7,466 nt of DNA from Pseudomonadota bacterium (GCA_022568115.1 JADFFP010000060.1:1-7466), one strand, 5' to 3'; shown: positions 1 through 7,413, numbered from the stretch's first letter. Numbers and translations are program-made. Notes: generated by a model from the letters alone, not told the origin.

Positions 1-119
1 GGGGGCATCAGGTTGTGGCCGGTCTGGCTCTGCGGGCTGGGGAGGCGGAACTGGCGATCCGGGCGGCGGAGCGGGCGCGGCTCGAATCGGAGCAATCTAA
101 CCCGCGACTTCAAGGTTGA
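1..119 (+). CDS. C-terminal end of an unrecognised protein (5' truncated by window edge)
   Basis: The third plus-strand frame is open from the window edge to a TGA at 117-119 and gives 38 residues, ending in ERARLESEQSNPRLQG. The tail is rich in Ala, Glu, Arg and Leu and looks like a charged amphipathic helix ending in a short polar tail. Codon choice (GCG, CGG, CTG, GAG) is GC-rich at third positions, as expected for coding sequence here. The other two plus frames also run for some distance but give less natural compositions. I do not recognise the family. It converges on the small membrane-protein gene whose stop lies at 159-161. Confidence 0.5.
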   Translation, partial: GHQVVAGLALRAGEAELAIRAAERARLESEQSNPRLQG

Positions 120-133
120 CGCTGCTCTTGCCC

Positions 134-160
134 ACCCTTCAGCAAGCAGGGTTTCAGTTT
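134..160 (+). terminator. possible weak terminator in a convergent gap
   Basis: ACCCT (134-138) and AGGGT (148-152) can pair as a 5-bp stem with a 9-base loop, followed by TTCAGTTT. It lies in the 39-base gap between two converging stop codons, where a terminator is expected. The stem is short and the T-run is broken, so this is tentative. Confidence 0.25.
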
Positions 161-281
161 AAACAGCGGCAAACCGGGCCATTACCAAAATGCCCATGAC
201 CAATACAAAATACAGAATCCCTATGGTGAAAATTATCCTTTGATTTTTTGCGGAAAGGTTGTTTGCAAGCGGCTTTTTCAT
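159..281 (-). CDS. small single-pass membrane protein, 40 residues
   Basis: On the minus strand an ATG at 281-279 opens a 40-codon frame ending in TAA at 161-159. The first 15 residues are polar and basic (MKKPLANNLSAKNQR). They are followed by about 20 strongly hydrophobic residues (IIFTIGILYFVLVMGILVMA) and a short RFAAV tail. This is the pattern of a one-pass inner-membrane protein, probably with its basic N-terminus in the cytoplasm. A Shine-Dalgarno match GGGAG (293-289) sits 7 bases before the ATG, which supports real translation. It is divergent from acnA and convergent with the gene ending at 119. I do not recognise a family. CcmD, another tiny one-pass protein, is an alternative by size only, since I see no CcmD-like residues and no ccm neighbours. 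Confidence 0.6.
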   Translation of the reverse strand: MKKPLANNLSAKNQRIIFTIGILYFVLVMGILVMARFAAV

Positions 282-372
282 TTCGGGTCTCCCAACCAGA
301 CTATTGACTAAAATGATCCTCCGTTGAAATTGTGAACAAATGCTGCCGGAAATTTGGTGATTTTATGGACAA

Positions 373-391
373 TTGTGGCGCGCCGCCACAA
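373..391. promoter_or_regulatory. perfect 8-3-8 inverted repeat, candidate operator or leader hairpin
   Basis: TTGTGGCG (373-380) and CGCCACAA (384-391) are exact reverse complements around a CGC centre. No T-run follows on either strand, so it is not a classic terminator. It sits about 130 bases upstream of the acnA start in a divergent gap, which suits a regulator-binding site or a stem at the 5' end of the acnA transcript. The binding protein is unknown. Confidence 0.5.
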
Positions 392-504
392 ATCGCACGG
401 ATTGGGTAAAAAACAGCCCTGAAATGAATGGGCCAAAAGTTTTTCACTTGTCTCAAGCGCCGCTTTCCGGCATTACAAAGCCAGCGGAACCGGACAATCC
501 AGGC

Positions 505-512
505 AAGGGAAG
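505..512 (+). promoter_or_regulatory. acnA ribosome binding site
   Basis: AAGGGAAG lies 9 bases upstream of the ATG at 522 and supports that start. The next residues (NSFNSKSILNIGG) also align with the usual AcnA N-terminus. Confidence 0.6.
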
Positions 513-521
513 AACCAGGCG

Positions 522-3191
522 ATGAATTCCTTCAATTCCAAATCTATCCTGAACATTGGGGGGATAGATTACGAAATTTACAGCCTCAGGAAAGCCGAGC
601 AAACGCTGGGGGATATCAGCCGGCTGCCGTACTCTCTTAAAATCCTGCTGGAGAATATCCTGCGCCATGAAGACGGTGAAACAGTCAACCAGGAAGACAT
701 CAAGGCGCTCGCCGGATGGCTTAAGGAGGGAAAATCCTGCCACGAAATTTCCTTCCGCCCGGCCCGGATCCTCATGCAGGACTTTACCGGCGTCCCAGCG
801 GTGGTTGACCTGGCCGTCATGCGTGACGCCATGGTCAAGCTGAAAAAAGACCCCAAAAAGATCAATCCCCTGAACCCGGTGGACCTGGTGATCGATCATT
901 CGGTCACGGTGGATGCGTTTGGCTCGCCCCAGGCTTTTGGAAAAAATGTCGAACTGGAAATGGAGCGTAACCTGGAGCGTTATGAATTCCTGCGCTGGGG
1001 CCAGCAGGCCTTTAATAATTTCCGGGTGGTGCCGCCGGGGACGGGGATTTGTCACCAGGTTAACCTGGAATATTTGGCAAAAGTCGTGTGGACCAAAAAG
1101 CGCGGCAAAACAATCATGGCTTATCCCGATACCCTGGTTGGCACCGACAGCCACACCACTATGATCAACGGCCTTGGAGTTCTCGGCTGGGGGGTGGGCG
1201 GGATAGAGGCCGAAGCGGCGATGCTGGGCCAGCCCATTTCGATGCTGATTCCCGAAGTTGTCGGGTTCAAATTTACCGGGGAACTGAAGGAGGGAACCAC
1301 CGCAACCGATCTGGTTCTGACCGTCACCGAAATGCTCAGGGGAAAAGGCGTGGTTGGAAAATTTGTTGAATTTTTTGGACCCGGACTGGATAACCTGACC
1401 CTTGCCGACCAGGCAACGATTGCCAACATGGCCCCGGAGTATGGCGCTACTTGCGGATTTTTTCCGATCGACAGGTCGACCCTGGAATATCTGGAATTTA
1501 CCGGCCGGGAACCGGAGACCGTGGCGCTCGCCGAAGCATATGCCAAAGAGCAGGGCCTGTGGCGTGACGCGGGCACTCCGGACCCGGTTTTCACCGATAC
1601 GATCGAACTGGATATTGCACAAGTTGAACCGTCACTGGCCGGGCCAAAACGGCCGCAGGACAGAATTGTTCTCTCCCAGGCCTCCAAAGCTTTCATGGCG
1701 GCGCTTAGCGGAACCTACGGTCAGGAACAGGAAGAAGACACCTACGTCGAAGTTGAGGGGGAGGACTTTGTACTCTCAGACGGCGACGTGGTTATCGCCG
1801 CCATTACTAGCTGCACCAATACTTCCAACCCCAGCGTCATGCTGGCCGCCGGGCTTTTGGCCAAGAACGCCTTGCAACGGGGGCTCAAGGTCAAACCCTG
1901 GGTCAAGACCTCTCTGGCGCCGGGATCAAAGGTGGTTACCGATTACCTGGAAAAGGCCGGCCTTCAGGAGGCCCTGGATGAACTTGGCTTTAATCTTGTG
2001 GGGTATGGCTGCACCACCTGTATTGGCAATTCGGGGCCACTGCCGGAGGCGATCTCAAAAGCCATCGATGAAAAGGGGCTGGTATGCGCCAGTGTGCTGT
2101 CCGGCAACCGTAACTTTGAGGGCCGTATCAGCCACGATGTCAAAGCCAACTATCTGGCCTCTCCGCCGCTGGTTGTCGCGTATGCGCTGGCCGGGTCCAT
2201 GAAGGTGGACATTACCCGTGATCCGCTCGGCAAGGACAAATACGGAAACGCCATCTATCTGAAAGATATCTGGCCCAGCAACTATGAAATAGAGGAATTG
2301 GTCCAAAAAGTGGTGGCCAAAAGTATGTTCCAGACCCGCTATGCGGATGTTTTCAAGGGTGACAAGGACTGGCGCGCCATCAAGATTTCGAAGGGTCTGA
2401 CCTATCAGTGGAATAAAAAAAGCACTTACGTCCGAAAACCCACTTTCTTTGACGGCATGAAACTGAAACCGGCTGGCCTTAAAGACGTAAAGAAGGCAAG
2501 AATTCTGGCGCTTCTGGGGGATTCTATTACCACCGACCACATCAGCCCGGCGGGCGCCATTAAAAAAGACTCGCCGGCCGGCCAGTATTTGACCGGGCGC
2601 GGAATAGAGAGGCGTGATTTTAACTCTTACGGATCGCGCCGCGGTAACCACGAGGTGATGATGCGCGGGACATTTGCCAATATCCGTCTCAAGAATGAAC
2701 TGGGCCAGGGAAAGGAGGGCGGCTGGACGACTTATTACCCGGGTGGAAAGCTGATGAGCATTTTTGACGCGGCCATGAAATACATTGAGAAAGATGTCCC
2801 CCTGGTGATAATTGCCGGCAAGGAATACGGCACCGGTTCCTCACGCGATTGGGCCGCCAAGGGAACCTTGCTGTTGGGCGTCAGGGCGGTAATCGCGGAA
2901 AGTTTTGAGCGCATTCACCGCTCCAACCTGATTGGTATGGGGGTTTTGCCCCTGGAGTTTACCGGCGCGGCCACCAGAAAATCCTTACGCCTGACGGGCA
3001 AGGAAACCATCAGCCTGTCAGGAATTGAGGGCGGGATTATGCCAGGAAAAAGCATAGCTTGTACCATTTTCTATCCCAATGGAAAAACCCGGGAAGTGAG
3101 CTTGTTGTGCCGCTGTGACACCGCCCAGGAGGTGGCTTACTTTGAGAACGGCGGAATTTTGCATTACGTTATCCGGCGCCTGGCCTCTTGA
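522..3191 (+). CDS. acnA: aconitate hydratase A (aconitase), 4Fe-4S enzyme
   Basis: The enzyme interconverts citrate and isocitrate through cis-aconitate in the TCA and glyoxylate cycles, in the cytoplasm. The 889-residue length is full for the AcnA/IRP1-type family. The three cluster ligands are present: Cys431 in SCTNTSNP, and Cys497 and Cys500 in GCTTCIGNSGP. Other family blocks are GTDSHTT at 207-213, DSITTDH at 667-673 before the linker, SYGSRRGNHE at 702-711 in the C-terminal swivel domain, and GKEYGTGSSRD at 766-776, whose Ser774 should be the catalytic serine. The start is supported by AAGGGAAG 9 bases upstream. The frame is uninterrupted to a TGA stop. The DUF1223 gene follows after 68 bases on the same strand with no clear terminator between, so co-transcription is likely. 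The upstream inverted repeat is the only visible candidate for control. I see no missing key residue or odd composition. Confidence 0.97.
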   Translation: MNSFNSKSILNIGGIDYEIYSLRKAEQTLGDISRLPYSLKILLENILRHEDGETVNQEDIKALAGWLKEGKSCHEISFRPARILMQDFTGVPAVVDLAVMRDAMVKLKKDPKKINPLNPVDLVIDHSVTVDAFGSPQAFGKNVELEMERNLERYEFLRWGQQAFNNFRVVPPGTGICHQVNLEYLAKVVWTKKRGKTIMAYPDTLVGTDSHTTMINGLGVLGWGVGGIEAEAAMLGQPISMLIPEVVGFKFTGELKEGTTATDLVLTVTEMLRGKGVVGKFVEFFGPGLDNLTLADQATIANMAPEYGATCGFFPIDRSTLEYLEFTGREPETVALAEAYAKEQGLWRDAGTPDPVFTDTIELDIAQVEPSLAGPKRPQDRIVLSQASKAFMAALSGTYGQEQEEDTYVEVEGEDFVLSDGDVVIAAITSCTNTSNPSVMLAAGLLAKNALQRGLKVKPWVKTSLAPGSKVVTDYLEKAGLQEALDELGFNLVGYGCTTCIGNSGPLPEAISKAIDEKGLVCASVLSGNRNFEGRISHDVKANYLASPPLVVAYALAGSMKVDITRDPLGKDKYGNAIYLKDIWPSNYEIEELVQKVVAKSMFQTRYADVFKGDKDWRAIKISKGLTYQWNKKSTYVRKPTFFDGMKLKPAGLKDVKKARILALLGDSITTDHISPAGAIKKDSPAGQYLTGRGIERRDFNSYGSRRGNHEVMMRGTFANIRLKNELGQGKEGGWTTYYPGGKLMSIFDAAMKYIEKDVPLVIIAGKEYGTGSSRDWAAKGTLLLGVRAVIAESFERIHRSNLIGMGVLPLEFTGAATRKSLRLTGKETISLSGIEGGIMPGKSIACTIFYPNGKTREVSLLCRCDTAQEVAYFENGGILHYVIRRLAS

Positions 3192-3206
3192 CCGGGATCA
3201 AACTCC

Positions 3207-3220
3207 TCACCTGATGGTGA
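3207..3220. repeat. short inverted repeat TCACC-TGAT-GGTGA
   Basis: TCACC and GGTGA are perfect complements around a 4-base loop, 16 bases after the acnA stop. It lacks a following T-run and is too short to be a confident terminator. It may be a small stem between two co-transcribed genes. Confidence 0.3.
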
Positions 3221-3238
3221 TTGGAAAATCGGCACAAT

Positions 3239-3249
3239 GCATATTATGC
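3239..3249. repeat. 11-base palindrome GCATA-T-TATGC before the DUF1223 gene
   Basis: GCATA (3239-3243) and TATGC (3245-3249) are perfect complements around one T. It ends 10 bases before the ATG at 3260, next to the ribosome binding region, so a bound protein there could affect expression. Chance occurrence is quite possible at this length. Confidence 0.25.
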
Positions 3250-3259
3250 TGGGCGGATT

Positions 3260-3985
3260 ATGAAACGAATCGCACTGATCATATTTTTTCTGTCTTTCAT
3301 TTTTGCCGGCAATACGCTGGCGGGCGATCTGGTGGTGGTCGAGCTGTTCACCAGCCAGGGCTGTGAAAAATGCCCGCCCGCCAACAAGCTGTTGGCGGAA
3401 CTGGCAAAAGAGAAGAGTGTTCTGGCGCTCAGCTGGCACGTTGACTATTGGGATTACCAGGGCTGGCAAGACACCCTTGCCGATCCTGAACACACCCGGC
3501 GTCAGGAAAACTATAACCAGGCGCTGGGAAAAAAAGGTGTTTACACTCCCCAGATTATCATCAACGGGCGGCGCGAGGTGGTCGGCTCACACAAACTGGC
3601 CCTCTACCAGACCATCCAATCCGCCCTGAGCGCCAACGAACTGCCGGTGACGGTCCGCCTGGAAGGGAGCGCTGAAAACTTACAGGTCAGGCTGGGTGGT
3701 TCTGAAGATAAACCCGGGGCGGTGGTTGTGCTGGTCTGGTATGACAGCCTCCAGAAAATCAAGATCGGCGCCGGGGCCAATGCCGGAAAAACCATTACCT
3801 ATGCCAATGTTGTCCGGAAGGTCAAAAACCTGGGCGAGTGGCAAGGCCAAGCCGTAACGTTTCCTATTGACCTTCGCGATCCCGACCGGGGCGGGGCGGA
3901 TTGTTTGGCCATACTGGTGCAGGATGGGGAAACCGGCCGGATTATCGGCGCCACCAAGATAACCCTGGACAGCTTTCCTGATTAA
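3260..3985 (+). CDS. DUF1223 family periplasmic thioredoxin-like protein
   Basis: This 241-residue protein starts with a clear Sec signal peptide (MKRIALIIFFLSFIFAGNTLA, cleavage expected after Ala21), so it should act in the periplasm. A thioredoxin-like fold is suggested by ELFTSQGCEKCPP, with a CxxC pair at Cys35 and Cys38, and by a Thr-Pro at 96-97 in GVYTPQIIING, the expected cis-proline loop. The later block NAGKTITYANVVR (residues 174-186) is also typical of DUF1223. A third cysteine, Cys215, lies near the C-terminus. I chose the ATG at 3260 over an upstream in-frame TTG at 3221 because the signal peptide then begins at residue 1. The gene follows acnA at 68 bases, a neighbourhood I recall from alphaproteobacteria. 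A redox or disulfide role is inference; the family has no established function. The gene ends 15 bases from the converging operon. Confidence 0.9.
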   Translation: MKRIALIIFFLSFIFAGNTLAGDLVVVELFTSQGCEKCPPANKLLAELAKEKSVLALSWHVDYWDYQGWQDTLADPEHTRRQENYNQALGKKGVYTPQIIINGRREVVGSHKLALYQTIQSALSANELPVTVRLEGSAENLQVRLGGSEDKPGAVVVLVWYDSLQKIKIGAGANAGKTITYANVVRKVKNLGEWQGQAVTFPIDLRDPDRGGADCLAILVQDGETGRIIGATKITLDSFPD

Positions 3986-4000
3986 ATATTGGTTCTGGTT

Positions 4001-5038
4001 TTAATTGCCCAAGCTTTCCTGGCTTTGCAGGATTTCGGCAATTTTTGTCACTATGATAAGAAACGCACGCCCCCGCCATAAGGCGTTCATGCTTTCGGCT
4101 TCCGCCGCCCCATCGGGCGGGGCATCCATCATGACCAAGCGGGTTTCATCGCTGAGCAGCACATTTTCGTCATAGCGGGCCTCAAAGGTGGTCCAAATCT
4201 CACCTTCGTGTTCATAAAATGTCAGCGTCACACCGAGGCCGTCAAATGTCCGGTAGGTAGCGGAAGCGACACGGAAAAGCTCAAGCTTATCCTGTTGGGT
4301 AACATCCAGTAGCAAAACTTGCGCCAAAGCATAGGCGATCGCCCGGGCATTCGGCTGGTTGACTTGCTCCGGGCCGGAGGCGCCGAGGGAAAACAACTGG
4401 GCCTCCGGCGAGGGCCTTGAGACCGACCAGGCAGGGCCACCGGTAATTTCAAAGTCCACGCTCTTGATCCTTAATGTCGAAAGTCTGATGACCTCCTGGC
4501 GCAACCAGAAGGCCGGGTTGGATGATATTTGCGGAAGCGAGGAAACGGTCCAGACCCGCTGGTCCCGCTCATCCCATGCAAAAGTAATGATTCCACCACC
4601 CCCTGGGGCCAGGAACTGGTCGCCGGTGGTCAGGGCCGCCAGGATGTTGTTTTCCTCACCCACCAGCGTAATGGTTACCGCACGCTCATCCAGGCCAAGC
4701 CGTTCCAGGTATTTAGGTTTATTTGTTTTGGGATCCAGCCGCTCGCTCTGTTTCAAACCCGACAGCAACCCCTGGACAAATGAGGCATTGGCAGGATAAC
4801 CAGACCTTTCGGCCACTTTCCAGCTGGTTCCATCATAGTTCAGGGTTGTGGTTTCTCCATTTCCCGCCAGTGTAATTTGGCTGACGTTTGTGATGTTTTC
4901 CGCCAGCCCTTCCAGCAACACTCCGCCGGGAAGGTCAGGTCCCCTGACCTTTTCCTGCTCCACCAGGAAATAAATGGAAAAACCCAGCAAAAGGCTGGCC
5001 AAGACGCCCAAGGTCCATGTTAATCTGGTCAGGCTCAT
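4001..5038 (-). CDS. DUF4340 domain protein, membrane-anchored partner of the GldG-like protein
   Basis: This 345-residue protein has one N-terminal membrane anchor (about residues 6-26, LTWTLGVLASLLLGFSIYFLV) followed by a large soluble region, probably periplasmic. Features that match DUF4340 are the block DGTSWKVAERSGYPAN near residues 68-83, then LDPKTNKPKYLERLGL near 101-116, and the IWTVSSL-type repeats that follow. There is no cysteine in the frame and no enzyme motif I recognise. The ATG at 5038 overlaps the TGA stop of the upstream gene as ATGA, and the ribosome site AAGGAAGAGG lies inside that gene's 3' end, so translation is probably coupled. In related operons the DUF4340 protein is the last member of an ABC permease, GldG and DUF4340 set; its biochemical role is unknown. 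It ends in TAA and converges on the DUF1223 gene. Confidence 0.85.
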   Translation of the reverse strand: MSLTRLTWTLGVLASLLLGFSIYFLVEQEKVRGPDLPGGVLLEGLAENITNVSQITLAGNGETTTLNYDGTSWKVAERSGYPANASFVQGLLSGLKQSERLDPKTNKPKYLERLGLDERAVTITLVGEENNILAALTTGDQFLAPGGGGIITFAWDERDQRVWTVSSLPQISSNPAFWLRQEVIRLSTLRIKSVDFEITGGPAWSVSRPSPEAQLFSLGASGPEQVNQPNARAIAYALAQVLLLDVTQQDKLELFRVASATYRTFDGLGVTLTFYEHEGEIWTTFEARYDENVLLSDETRLVMMDAPPDGAAEAESMNALWRGRAFLIIVTKIAEILQSQESLGN

Positions 5039-6894
5039 GACCTCTTCCTTCTTTCGACCAGGCCGAAGCGCAGCAGGCCCAACAACACAAGCAGGGCCGG
5101 AATGACAAACATATTCAGGAAAATAATCCTGTTTTCCATGGTCCTGATGGTCTGCAGTAGAGTACGCTGGACCTGATTCAGGTTGCGCTTTATGGTTCGG
5201 GCCTGATTCCTGAAGTTCTGGATCTCAACCTCACTGGCCTCACTGAAGGCCTGGTCCTCAGGGGTGGTTCGCTGCAATTCGGCCAGGCTGGCTTCAACCT
5301 CCCGCAGCCGGGCCCTCAAGGTTTCCCTTTCCGCTTCCTCCCGAAACGTGGCTTCACGCCTGAGATCGTGAAATTTTTCCAGGGGACGTTTTGAAACCCC
5401 TCTGGCCCGAAGAGAAATCAGCGCGTCCGACCCGCTCAGATAATCCAGAGCATTGACGATAAAAGCGGCATTGTCGGCGATCGGCACCAGAACGTCGCGG
5501 CCAAAACTGTCAAGCCGGATTCCGGCCCAGAAACGGTCCTCAAAGATATCCGCATCAGCGACAATAATGACGTTGATGTTCCCTTCAGCAAGACCCTTAT
5601 TTACCGCCACTACCTCCGGAAAGGCGGATTTTACACGGCCTGAAAGATGGCCCGCCAATGTATATTTTTCCCTTGGGGCTGTGGTTTGAATTAAAACCCC
5701 GGGATCAATATCCTGACGGACCAGGTTAGCGGCAACAATATCAGCCCCTTCACTGGTTTCAATCAGGGGTTCAAAGGTCAGCCCTTCCCTGCCCTCGAAA
5801 TCCAACACCCCGGCGCTGGCAAAATTAATTACCGAAAGAAAAGCTGTGATTGGATTGTCTTCGCTTAACTGGTCCTTGCGAACCCCCAGCCAGTGAATGT
5901 AATCCCGGTATGTGACCTGCGGGGGATTTCCAACATCTACCCGTTGACCCAGATTAAAGTCGACCACCGCCCGCTCCGGGGAATAGCTAATGCCCCAGGC
6001 GCTGAACAGGACCGCCAGGTCGGAGAACGGTGAAATTTCGGGGCCAAAGACCCCGCTGGTTGCTTGTTGCAGCAACGGGGTAATCTCAGCAAACGGATCA
6101 ACAAATATCATGGCCGGTTTGCCGCCCAGGACAAACTGATCTATTTCATAAAGTTGTTCGGGGGTCATCTCCGCCGGGTGAACCACCAGCAGCACGTCCA
6201 CATTCCGGGGAATGACATTAAAATTGTCTTCCAGATACACGACCTCAAACAGCTGTGTCAGCTGGCTGTAAATCAGGTAGGGCTGGCCCTTACCCTGAAG
6301 GAACGCCATTGCCCCTCCGGTGCCGTAGCGCATGGGCAGGGACGTGATCAGGCCAACCACCGGTTTTTCTTCCTGGCTCAGCAGAAATACAATTTTCGCC
6401 AGATCAAATTCCAGGAACCGCTCACGCTCCTCGGAAAAATGCGAAATAACCTCGAGGCGGTTGGTTTCATCAAAACCGACCAAACCCAGGAAGATGGTTT
6501 GGTCTTCTTCCCCCAGCCCCTGGACACCGTAGGTTGCTGCTTCTTCCCGTTCTTCGCTAAAGGGTTCGGGATCGATCACTTCCAGCCTGATTTTTCCATC
6601 GCTCAAGGCCTCAAATTCCTCCAAAAAATCCTGAACCCGCCGGCCATAACGAAAAAGCGCCGGGTCGTTCGCGGCGGTTCCCTTGGAAAAATAAAACCTT
6701 AACGTCAAGGGTTCTTCCAATCCCGCCAGAATTTCCCTGGTTCCCGGGTTCAGGGTGAACAACTTGTCCCCGGTCAGGTCAAAACGAATCGGCCCCAACC
6801 AGGCATTGCCAAAAAAATTGACGCTTAAAAAAATGATAAATGCGAAAATCAGCTGTAAATAAGCATTCAGCCGGCGTTTCCCAGTCGCGCCCAT
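5035..6894 (-). CDS. GldG-like ABC transporter auxiliary protein (Gldg family)
   Basis: This 619-residue protein is built like GldG/ABC_transp_aux proteins. It has a membrane segment at about residues 9-31, then FDLTGDKLFTLNPGTREIL, the family's usual opening. A long periplasmic region follows, with blocks such as VVGLITSLPM and DVLLVVHPAEMTPEQLYEIDQFVLGGKPAMIF. Next is a charged, helical, probably coiled-coil stretch at about 511-588, and last a second membrane segment at about 590-611 ending in a basic tail (VERRKRS). GldG was named for gliding in Bacteroidetes; proteobacterial relatives are common and have no settled function, so motility should not be assumed. The ATG at 6894 follows the permease stop by 3 bases, with GGGAGG 11 bases upstream inside the permease gene. 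It overlaps the next gene by 4 bases. Its reading frame is the same as that of the permease, separated only by TAG GCC. Confidence 0.9.
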   Translation of the reverse strand: MGATGKRRLNAYLQLIFAFIIFLSVNFFGNAWLGPIRFDLTGDKLFTLNPGTREILAGLEEPLTLRFYFSKGTAANDPALFRYGRRVQDFLEEFEALSDGKIRLEVIDPEPFSEEREEAATYGVQGLGEEDQTIFLGLVGFDETNRLEVISHFSEERERFLEFDLAKIVFLLSQEEKPVVGLITSLPMRYGTGGAMAFLQGKGQPYLIYSQLTQLFEVVYLEDNFNVIPRNVDVLLVVHPAEMTPEQLYEIDQFVLGGKPAMIFVDPFAEITPLLQQATSGVFGPEISPFSDLAVLFSAWGISYSPERAVVDFNLGQRVDVGNPPQVTYRDYIHWLGVRKDQLSEDNPITAFLSVINFASAGVLDFEGREGLTFEPLIETSEGADIVAANLVRQDIDPGVLIQTTAPREKYTLAGHLSGRVKSAFPEVVAVNKGLAEGNINVIIVADADIFEDRFWAGIRLDSFGRDVLVPIADNAAFIVNALDYLSGSDALISLRARGVSKRPLEKFHDLRREATFREEAERETLRARLREVEASLAELQRTTPEDQAFSEASEVEIQNFRNQARTIKRNLNQVQRTLLQTIRTMENRIIFLNMFVIPALLVLLGLLRFGLVERRKRS

Positions 6895-6897
6895 GGC

Positions 6898-7386
6898 CTA
6901 ACCGGCCTCCCGCTTCAGATTGACGATGAGGTAATTCACAAACAGCCAGAACGCGATCAGGCTGATGAAAAACAGTAAGTCACGGCCCTCGATTACACCC
7001 TTCAGAATACTGTTGAAATGGCCCAGGAAACTAAACGACGCAACCAGCGAGACCAGGGCTTCAGGAGCCCATCCAAAAAACAGGTTCTGCACCAGCGGCA
7101 AGCCACTGGCCATAAAGAGAAAACAAATCGCCGCGGTTCCAACGAAAGCAATGATCTGGTTACGGGTCAGCGCCGAAAGTGCAGCGCCAATACTTAAATA
7201 GCTTCCGGCCATCAGAAAACTGGCAAGGTATCCGGCCAGGATAACCCCGTTATCGGGCGCCCCCAGATAATTGACCGTTATCCAGATTGGAAACGTCATG
7301 GCCAGCGTCAGCCCGATAAAAATCCAGGCGGCAAGGAATTTCCCGAACACCACAGCGAAGGTTGAAACCGGAAGGGTCAGGAGCAA
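6898..7386 (-). CDS. ABC-2 type permease of a GldG-linked transporter, 3' part of the gene
   Basis: The frame encodes the C-terminal half of an ABC-2 permease of the GldF type. Membrane segments are visible at about residues 14-38, 47-70, 77-97, 108-128 and 136-157, counted from the TTG at 7386. It ends NLKREAG and stops at TAG (6900-6898). The TTG at 7386 is only the first usable start; no ribosome site precedes it and it falls inside the conserved block RRSGTFELLLTLPV, so the true gene must begin further upstream. Reading back, the frame is open to 7410, meets an amber codon at 7411-7413, and then continues as family-like sequence to the window edge. The gene is therefore 5' incomplete and interrupted as given. 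It is the first visible member of the operon with the GldG-like and DUF4340 genes; the ATPase gene is expected beyond 7466. Confidence 0.75.
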   Translation of the reverse strand: MLLTLPVSTFAVVFGKFLAAWIFIGLTLAMTFPIWITVNYLGAPDNGVILAGYLASFLMAGSYLSIGAALSALTRNQIIAFVGTAAICFLFMASGLPLVQNLFFGWAPEALVSLVASFSFLGHFNSILKGVIEGRDLLFFISLIAFWLFVNYLIVNLKREAG

Positions 7387-7410
7387 TTCAAACGTGCCGG
7401 AACGGCGGTA

Positions 7411-7413
7411 CTA
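7411..7413 (-). other. in-frame amber codon within the ABC permease
   Basis: Reading the minus strand, codons run ...ATG CGA CTG TGG GCC TAG TAC CGC CGT TCC GGC... The translation MRLWA-stop-YRRSGTFE lies where relatives typically have MRLWAEERRSGTFE, so the stop replaces an expected glutamate. A GAG to TAG change is one base. The possible causes are nonsense mutation, sequence or assembly error near the contig edge, or read-through. Confidence 0.8.

Larger units (their letters stand above)
282..521. promoter_or_regulatory. 240-base divergent intergenic region upstream of acnA
   Basis: This stretch separates the divergent small membrane-protein gene and acnA and must hold the promoters of both. 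It contains a perfect inverted repeat (373-391, listed separately). Just before it is a possible extended -10 element for acnA, TGATTTTAT at 358-366, which would place transcription start near 373. No good -35 box stands out. TTGACT at 304-309 has no convincing -10 at the right distance. For the minus strand, TTCACA and TTTTAG are 17 bases apart upstream of the small gene, but the second is a poor match. A looser CAAAT-N10-ATTTG inverted repeat covers 337-356. I found no coding frame here that does not run into acnA out of frame. Confidence 0.45.

Noticed and set aside
428..640. 70-codon frame starting in the acnA leader
   Set aside because: It runs over 100 bases into acnA out of frame and has no convincing ribosome site; the composition looks non-coding. 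A leader peptide here is not supported.
453..1622. 389-codon open frame on the minus strand, antisense to acnA
   Set aside because: It lies wholly opposite a certain aconitase frame, resembles no family and is rich in His, Gln and Phe, as expected for a shadow of GC-biased codons.
1402..2202. 266-codon plus-strand frame inside acnA
   Set aside because: Pro-, Arg- and Trp-rich translation with no family resemblance, overlapping the aconitase cluster-ligand region in another frame.
3221..3259. TTG start giving a 13-residue extension of the DUF1223 protein
   Set aside because: It would put a polar stretch in front of a clean signal peptide; the ATG at 3260 gives a normal exported protein.
3971..4021. 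10-base direct repeat AGCTTTCCTG at 3971-3980 and 4012-4021, and ATTAAA/TTTAAT inverted pair around the convergent stops
   Set aside because: The direct repeat lies in two coding ends and is probably chance. The inverted pair is AT-only and comes from the facing TAA stops, so neither supports a terminator or attachment site.
6064..6702. 212-codon plus-strand frame opposite the GldG-like gene
   Set aside because: The antisense translation matches nothing I know, and the minus-strand gene is supported by family motifs, membrane segments and operon spacing.
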